Shown here: positions 60,005 to 64,000 of the stretch, piece after piece
Layout: each line of letters opens with the position of its first letter
How positions within the stretch are numbered: position 1 is the stretch's first letter
Assembly (NCBI GenBank): GCA_025353725.1
Contig: JANXOF010000053.1
Coordinates: forward strand, 62,001-126,000
DNA from: Polyangiaceae bacterium
GTDB lineage: Bacteria > Myxococcota_A > Polyangia > Polyangiales > Polyangiaceae
Direction of reading: 5' to 3'
DNA length: 64,000 bases
Translations under genes and position numbers: made by a program
Notes under the pieces: generated by a model
What the model was told of the DNA's origin: nothing
Database searches by the model: none
What the model saw: only the letters and a program-made list of their open reading frames with translations

Positions 60005-60913
60005 ATGCGAATAGCGCATACTTTATTTGTATCGTTCGCTCTACTATCAAGTTGCGCAAGCGATCCGAAGCCGAATCGACCTGAAACAGCCTTGGGTTCA
60101 GCTCGACGAAACGCGAACGCGCCAATCCCAACGCAGGCACTCGCCGGCGATGCGGCCTTCCCGACCGGCGAATGGCTTCAACAAAGGCCGCCTTTTGCGC
60201 TTAGAAAGGCCAACGACGAAAGCGGCACGTGCGAGGTGTGGAACACGACGTCGCGGAAGCGTGTCTCTCAAGTTGACGACTCAAACCTGTTCGGCGGTGG
60301 ATCCGAAGGCGCGTGCGTAGCGCTCTCTCCCTCCGGGACACTCGTGGAATTTCAGAATAGCCGAAGGCGCGTCTGGAAGCGCCTCGACAACACGGTCACG
60401 CCTTGTGAGTTCGCAAGCGTCGCGGGTGATGATGCCACATGCATTCAACAAGACAGCTCGCCCTTTGAGTTCGGCGAACTCACCGGAGCCGCGCTAGTGC
60501 TTCCACTACGCCTGTGCGGGACAGCATACGATGGAACCTGCAAAGACGTCATAGTGCTCGCACGCGGACGAAATCGCGTTGGCCCGGACGGAGCCCGCGC
60601 CCCCGACTGGAAGGCCACCTACTGCAGCAGCAACGTCCTCGCCGTAGAGACACCGGGTTCGCTTCTGATACTTGAACCGCACTCGAAAACAGTCACGCAC
60701 CAGCGCAAGCTAAAGGCACGCGAAACGGTCACGTGCGAGGAGTTTACGAAGCCGTTTGGGGCTACATCTGCAACGACCGCTGCGACGGGTAAGACAAGGC
60801 ACCCATCCCGAGAAGAGTCGCCAAGCGCAACGAACTCCCCTCCACTATCGGGGCTTTCGGGCGGCATCGTGTCTCCCGACGGGGTTGCCTCGCTTCGAGT
60901 CGCGCGGCGCTGA
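60005..60913 (+). CDS. Hypothetical lipoprotein
   Basis: 302 residues. Lipoprotein signal MRIAHTLFVSFALLSSC with lipobox LSSC. The mature protein is Ser/Arg-rich near its start, then has a beta-propeller-like run of strands (GACVALSPSGTLVEFQNSRR, VLAVETPGSLLILEP). It has about seven Cys, several close together, and a Ser/Thr/Pro tail. No family was recognised; the strand repeats could be a WD/PQQ-like partial propeller. Confidence 0.55.
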   Translation: MRIAHTLFVSFALLSSCASDPKPNRPETALGSARRNANAPIPTQALAGDAAFPTGEWLQQRPPFALRKANDESGTCEVWNTTSRKRVSQVDDSNLFGGGSEGACVALSPSGTLVEFQNSRRRVWKRLDNTVTPCEFASVAGDDATCIQQDSSPFEFGELTGAALVLPLRLCGTAYDGTCKDVIVLARGRNRVGPDGARAPDWKATYCSSNVLAVETPGSLLILEPHSKTVTHQRKLKARETVTCEEFTKPFGATSATTAATGKTRHPSREESPSATNSPPLSGLSGGIVSPDGVASLRVARR

Positions 60914-60984
60914 CGGCGGCCCTTCCGTCGGGAAGCCGCTCACGTCGAGGTTGGCAATCTCCTCTCGTCAGCTACAGTTGGGCC

Positions 60985-61767
60985 ATGACGTTTCGTTCGT
61001 TTCCGGGCCACGGAATTCGCGTCGACGACAGAATTGTGGCCCCCGAGTCGCGCGCTGAAATCGTCGAGGGGCGTCTGGTTCTGTCGCCACCGTCCGATGA
61101 GAAACACGCCGTGCCGCACGCGGATCTCGCTTACGTGCTGCGCGCACACGCCAAGGCGGGATTCAGCGTCGCGGTCGACATGCTCACGCGCACGAGCAAG
61201 GACAACGACTTTGCGCCCGACGCGAGCGTCTTCGAATCCGAACGAGACACCGTCACCGGCGGACGTCGGCTCGAGCAGCTCGCCTTCGAGGTCGTCAGCG
61301 AGCAGGCGCTCGCGGTGCAGACCACCAAGGCGCGGGAACTCACGAAGCGTGGCGTGCGGCGAATGTTCTGCCTCGTGACGAAGCAACGAAAGCTCCTTGA
61401 GTGGTCGCGCGAAACCGACAGTTGGTCCGCGACACCGCTCGAGGTGATCGACGATCCTTGCTTCGTGCGTCCGCTCCCCACATCCGCGCTTCTGCGGGCC
61501 GCTTCCGCCGACGACGCGGTACTCCTCGCTCTCCGAGCGAAGGGACACCCCGAGTTCGAGGTGATTCGTACGGAAGGACGAGAGGAGGGGCGAGAGGAAG
61601 GGCGAGAGGAGGCGTTGCGCATCGGCATCTTCGACCTGTGCGATTCGATGGATATCGCGCCTCCCGAGGGCGCTGCCGAACGGCTTGCGAAGATGGGCGC
61701 TGACGCGCTCGATTCCGTGCGTATCGCGCTGAAGCGCGACAGGCGCTGGCCGGAGCCACAACGCTAA
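60985..61767 (+). CDS. Uma2-family (DUF820) putative restriction-like endonuclease
   Basis: 260 residues. Uma2/DUF820 domain (about 1-170): EIVEGRLVLSPPSDEKHA, NDFAPDASVFESERD with the catalytic Asp region, LAFEVVSEQALAV, and KARELTKRGVRRMFCLVTKQ. The residues match the PD-(D/E)XK-type fold assigned to the family. An EGRE repeat near residue 198 links to a short helical tail. These proteins are abundant, often multicopy, in cyanobacteria and myxobacteria; their biological target is unknown. Confidence 0.85.
   Translation: MTFRSFPGHGIRVDDRIVAPESRAEIVEGRLVLSPPSDEKHAVPHADLAYVLRAHAKAGFSVAVDMLTRTSKDNDFAPDASVFESERDTVTGGRRLEQLAFEVVSEQALAVQTTKARELTKRGVRRMFCLVTKQRKLLEWSRETDSWSATPLEVIDDPCFVRPLPTSALLRAASADDAVLLALRAKGHPEFEVIRTEGREEGREEGREEALRIGIFDLCDSMDIAPPEGAAERLAKMGADALDSVRIALKRDRRWPEPQR
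61573..61608 (+). repeat. Three tandem 12-bp units encoding EGRE
   Basis: GAAGGACGAGAG, GAGGGGCGAGAG, GAAGGGCGAGAG; in-frame EGRE-EGRE-EGRE in the Uma2-family protein, followed by another partial E unit. The same charged repeat commonly joins Uma2 domains to their C-terminal tails. Confidence 0.85.
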
Positions 61768-61771
61768 GTCT

Positions 61772-62774
61772 TTATGTTGGCGAGGCACTCGACAGCGCAG
61801 CCAAAAAATCCGAGGCCCACACCTGTGCAGTTCGTTGCTCTACCGTGGCAAGCAACTTTCGGTGGCGCTGTATGCGCTCCGCCAATTGCATGCGCAGCGC
61901 ACGGTCAATGACCTCCGCCATACCTTCCGTGTCGAAGGGGTTCGTGAGGAGCGCATCTTTCAGTTTCACGGCTGCCCCCGCGAACTTCGAAAGCACGAGA
62001 ACCCATGGGTTTTCTTGGTCCTGAGCCGCAACGTACTCTTTGGCTACGAGGTTCATGCCATCGCGGAGTGGCGTAACGTAGCCAACGTGGGCAATCCGAT
62101 AAAGCAAGCCAAGCTGGGCCGCGGAGTAGCCGCGATAGAGGTACCGTACAGGCACCCAATTGGCTTCACCAAACTGACCGTTGATGCGGCCGAAGATCTC
62201 TTCGACTCGCGCTCGTTGCTCAGCGTAGTGCGGCACGTCCGCGCGTGAAGGTACCGAGACTTGGACCAGCGAGACCTTTCCGCGCCACTCGGGAATTGCT
62301 TTCAGCAGATGACCGAATGCGAGAAGTCGCCCTGGAATCCCGTTCGTATAGTCGAGTCGATCGACGCCGAGAATCAACTTGCAGTCGCCGAGCGACCGGA
62401 CAAGGCCTTCGAGTTCTTCGGCGAACTCGGGGTCTTGGGTGCCTTGATAGTCTTCCGCGATGATTCCAATCGGAAATGCGCCCACACTGGTCTTATGCCC
62501 TCGGTACATAACGGCGTCGTCGGACACGCGCGCCGGATGGTGTGCACCCACACCCTCCAAAAAGTTTTTGGCGTGTTGTGGCGTGTGAAATCCGAGCAGA
62601 TCAAACTCTAGCAGCGCATCCAACACCTCTTCGGCTTGCGGAAACATCGAGAAGATTTCTTGCGGCGGAAACGGCACATGAAGAAAGTGCGCCATCGGCC
62701 CCTTGTGACCGCGACGGCGGAGGCTCCACGCGAGCAAGAACAGATGGTAGTCGTGAACCCATACCAGAGAAAAT
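61772..62774 (-). pseudogene. OtsA (trehalose-6-phosphate synthase) C-terminal two thirds, N-terminus deleted
   Basis: The frame WVHDYHLFLLAWSLRRRGHK (upstream of 62737) continues through VPFPPQEIFSMFPQAEEVL, LLGFHTPQHAKNFLEG, LILGVDRLDYTNGIPGRLLA, VSLVQVSVPSRADVPHY and TPLRDGMNLVAKEYVA to the stop, about 330 residues, all OtsA. OtsA normally has about 130 residues before the HDYHL motif, holding part of the UDP-glucose site; these are missing and replaced by a treS fragment. Any protein made from an internal TTG would lack the N-terminal domain. Listed as a broken gene. Confidence 0.75.
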
Positions 62775-63188
62775 GACGCGCGCCGTCGTGTAGCGATCCG
62801 TTGTGTCGCTCCACACGAAGTAGTCTCGATACGGTGACTCGCGGGATGCGCGCGCCGAAGCGAACCACGGAGGGTCGCAAGAGACGTGGTTTAGGACCAT
62901 GTCAATGATAACGCGTACGCCGCGCACATGGGCCTCTTCAATAAACCTATCAAAGTCCGCCAGACTTCCGTACTCGGTTGCAACTACACAAAAAAACGGC
63001 CACGTCATAGCCATCATCTTTACGCGGCGATGGGTAGAACGGCAGAAGCCAAATGCAGCCAACCCCGAGGGCTACGATGTAGCCAAGTTTCTGACGCAGC
63101 CCTTCGAAGTCGCCGATGCCGTCACCACTTGCATCGTAGAAAAATCGAATATAGACCTCGTAAAAACGGGATCTTTATGCCAATCATG
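62775..63188 (-). pseudogene. Trehalose synthase (treS) N-terminal fragment, frame-shifted
   Basis: On the minus strand from 63188: HDWHKDPVF, then after a -1 slip [48 protein letters not shown], then after a +1 slip [31 protein letters not shown] and SPYRDYFVWSDTTDRYTTAR. This is the start of a GH13 trehalose synthase/alpha-amylase (maltose-trehalose interconversion). The two slips lie in T runs (7-base A run at 62990-62996 and a 5-base run near 63161, + strand). It ends abruptly and joins otsA. Sequencing error could explain the slips but not the join. Confidence 0.7.
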
Positions 63189-63694
63189 AAGTGTTGCGCG
63201 CGCAGCTTACCATACAAATGCACTACTTTATCGAATTCTTCAACTCACACAGTTGCAGGCGCAACCATCTCAATGCATGGTACACCTATTAAGAATACCG
63301 CAATGGTAAGTACAGACTAGCTAGACACGACACAGCGACGCATCGGCTCCAAGCACCCTGTACTTTTAAAATATTGACCTTAGGGTTTAGGAGTACTGCG
63401 ACGGGAATGATGATTGGCAAAAGTAGGCCCCCTTACGGTAGCCACACACGGACTCGGCATTTCGGTGACGCGATGCGCGATCGCGTCTGGGACGGCAACG
63501 CGGCATCCGTGCCGTGAGTCAACGCCTGACCCAGCGCTCACAAGCACGCGACGCCTCTGGACCGAATGAGCTCGTCTCGGCGCAGGCCTCGGACATCTCA
63601 CCACTTGAGCGATCTACCCGGCTAAAAGTCGCGATATCAGCGATGGGGACGTCTCGCAACAGGGGCGAGTAATCTCGTGCGTACGGGTAGCTCG
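63189..63694. other. Intergenic region between treS relic and nat-like gene
   Basis: About 505 bp, more AT-rich in the left half. No coding frame, transposase fragment, tRNA or strong inverted repeat was recognised. Confidence 0.35.
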
Positions 63695-64000
63695 CTACGG
63701 CCAATCAAGCGCGGGGCATTGAAATTCGGTACCCGCTGGAAAGGCGAGACCAAAGTGCTCGAGGAGCGCCGCAAGCAGCGCCTCCCGAGAATCGAACAGG
63801 TGCGTGTTCTTCGCTCCTGCATGGTCGCGAAAGGAGAGCTCTCGATTCAAAATGGAAATGCGGCCGCCGTCGGTGCTGGCGCGCGCGACCAAAAGCCGAT
63901 TTTTGAAGTGGGACAGAGGGTGAGCACTCGTAAACCAATTGGCCACTTCCCGGTCAATCGGGGGCATCTCCTCGAGTGTGAATTCGGCAACGTCGTGCCA
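63695..64000 (-). CDS. Arylamine N-acetyltransferase, C-terminal part (runs off window)
   Basis: The frame is open from 64000 to the stop at 63695. Visible: WHDVAEFTLEEMPPIDREVA, NWFTSAHPLSHFKNRLLVAR, ISILNRELSFRD, LFDSREALLAALLEHFGLAF and TEFQCPALDW. This matches the C-terminal third of NAT enzymes, which transfer acetyl from acetyl-CoA to arylamines through a Cys-His-Asp triad. The catalytic residues would lie upstream, outside the window. Confidence 0.7.
   Translation of the reverse strand, partial: WHDVAEFTLEEMPPIDREVANWFTSAHPLSHFKNRLLVARASTDGGRISILNRELSFRDHAGAKNTHLFDSREALLAALLEHFGLAFPAGTEFQCPALDWP

Noticed and set aside
63189-63694. Possible tRNA or insertion-sequence remnant in the last gap
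   Set aside because: No cloverleaf-like pairing, GGTTCRAA arm, terminal inverted repeat or transposase fragment could be found by eye.

Overview
The window looks like chromosomal DNA of a myxobacterium (Myxococcota, probably Polyangiales/Sorangiineae-like). Evidence: high GC with strongly GC-biased third codon positions, many long spurious antisense frames, several Hanks-type Ser/Thr kinases (one a 1322-residue kinase/ATPase), PilZ proteins of the myxobacterial type, an FHA-sigma54 activator, Cys-rich NGDESDVDCGG lipoproteins, and a LexA-type operator close to the Myxococcus consensus. Genes are dense, often with 4-bp overlaps. No tRNA, rRNA, CRISPR array, integrase or intact insertion sequence was recognised.

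Layout. 0-5.1 kb: two divergent ExbB/ExbD (TolQ/TolR) proton-motor loci, one of them exbB-exbD-exbD plus a membrane-anchored protein. 5.1-9.9 kb: outer-membrane-like protein, HD phosphohydrolase and orphan DNA methyltransferase in a tight operon, then lysA. 10-15.4 kb: pyruvate kinase facing a kinase/PEGA/histidine-kinase operon. 15.4-21.3 kb: PilZ protein and nadA, then an alr-mlaE-(PilZ-Hsp70 fusion) operon. 21.7-24.5 kb: a LexA-box-preceded pair, radical SAM protein plus DUF4130-UdgX uracil-DNA glycosylase. 24.5-28.4 kb: asymmetric heterodimeric ABC exporter. 28.5-32.1 kb: KOW protein, RpoH-like sigma factor, rsmI. 32.3-39.7 kb: signalling island (FHA-sigma54 activator, Ser/Thr kinase, giant kinase-AAA-TPR protein) with a decayed lipoprotein gene in the middle. 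39.7-45.8 kb: OPT transporter, CDP-alcohol phosphatidyltransferase, two lipoproteins (DUF2237 and glutaredoxin-like), ABC-F ATPase. 45.9-48.3 kb: Cys-rich FGE-domain lipoprotein and a PPOX-flavoprotein relic. 48.4-56.6 kb: a co-directional run of lipoprotein, membrane protein, methyltransferase-like coiled-coil protein, DnaJ and a lone FliI/SctN ATPase. 56.7-64 kb: UvrD helicase, two secreted hypotheticals, a Uma2-family nuclease, a treS/otsA chimeric pseudogene made by a deletion, and the C-terminal part of an arylamine N-acetyltransferase.

The most unusual items are the PilZ-Hsp70 fusion (16.9-19.1 kb), the LexA-box radical-SAM/UdgX cassette (21.7-24.5 kb), the treS/otsA deletion chimera (61.8-63.2 kb), and several Ser-Asp or other in-frame tandem repeats at protein N-termini. 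Functional statements come from motifs read by eye; no database search was possible.
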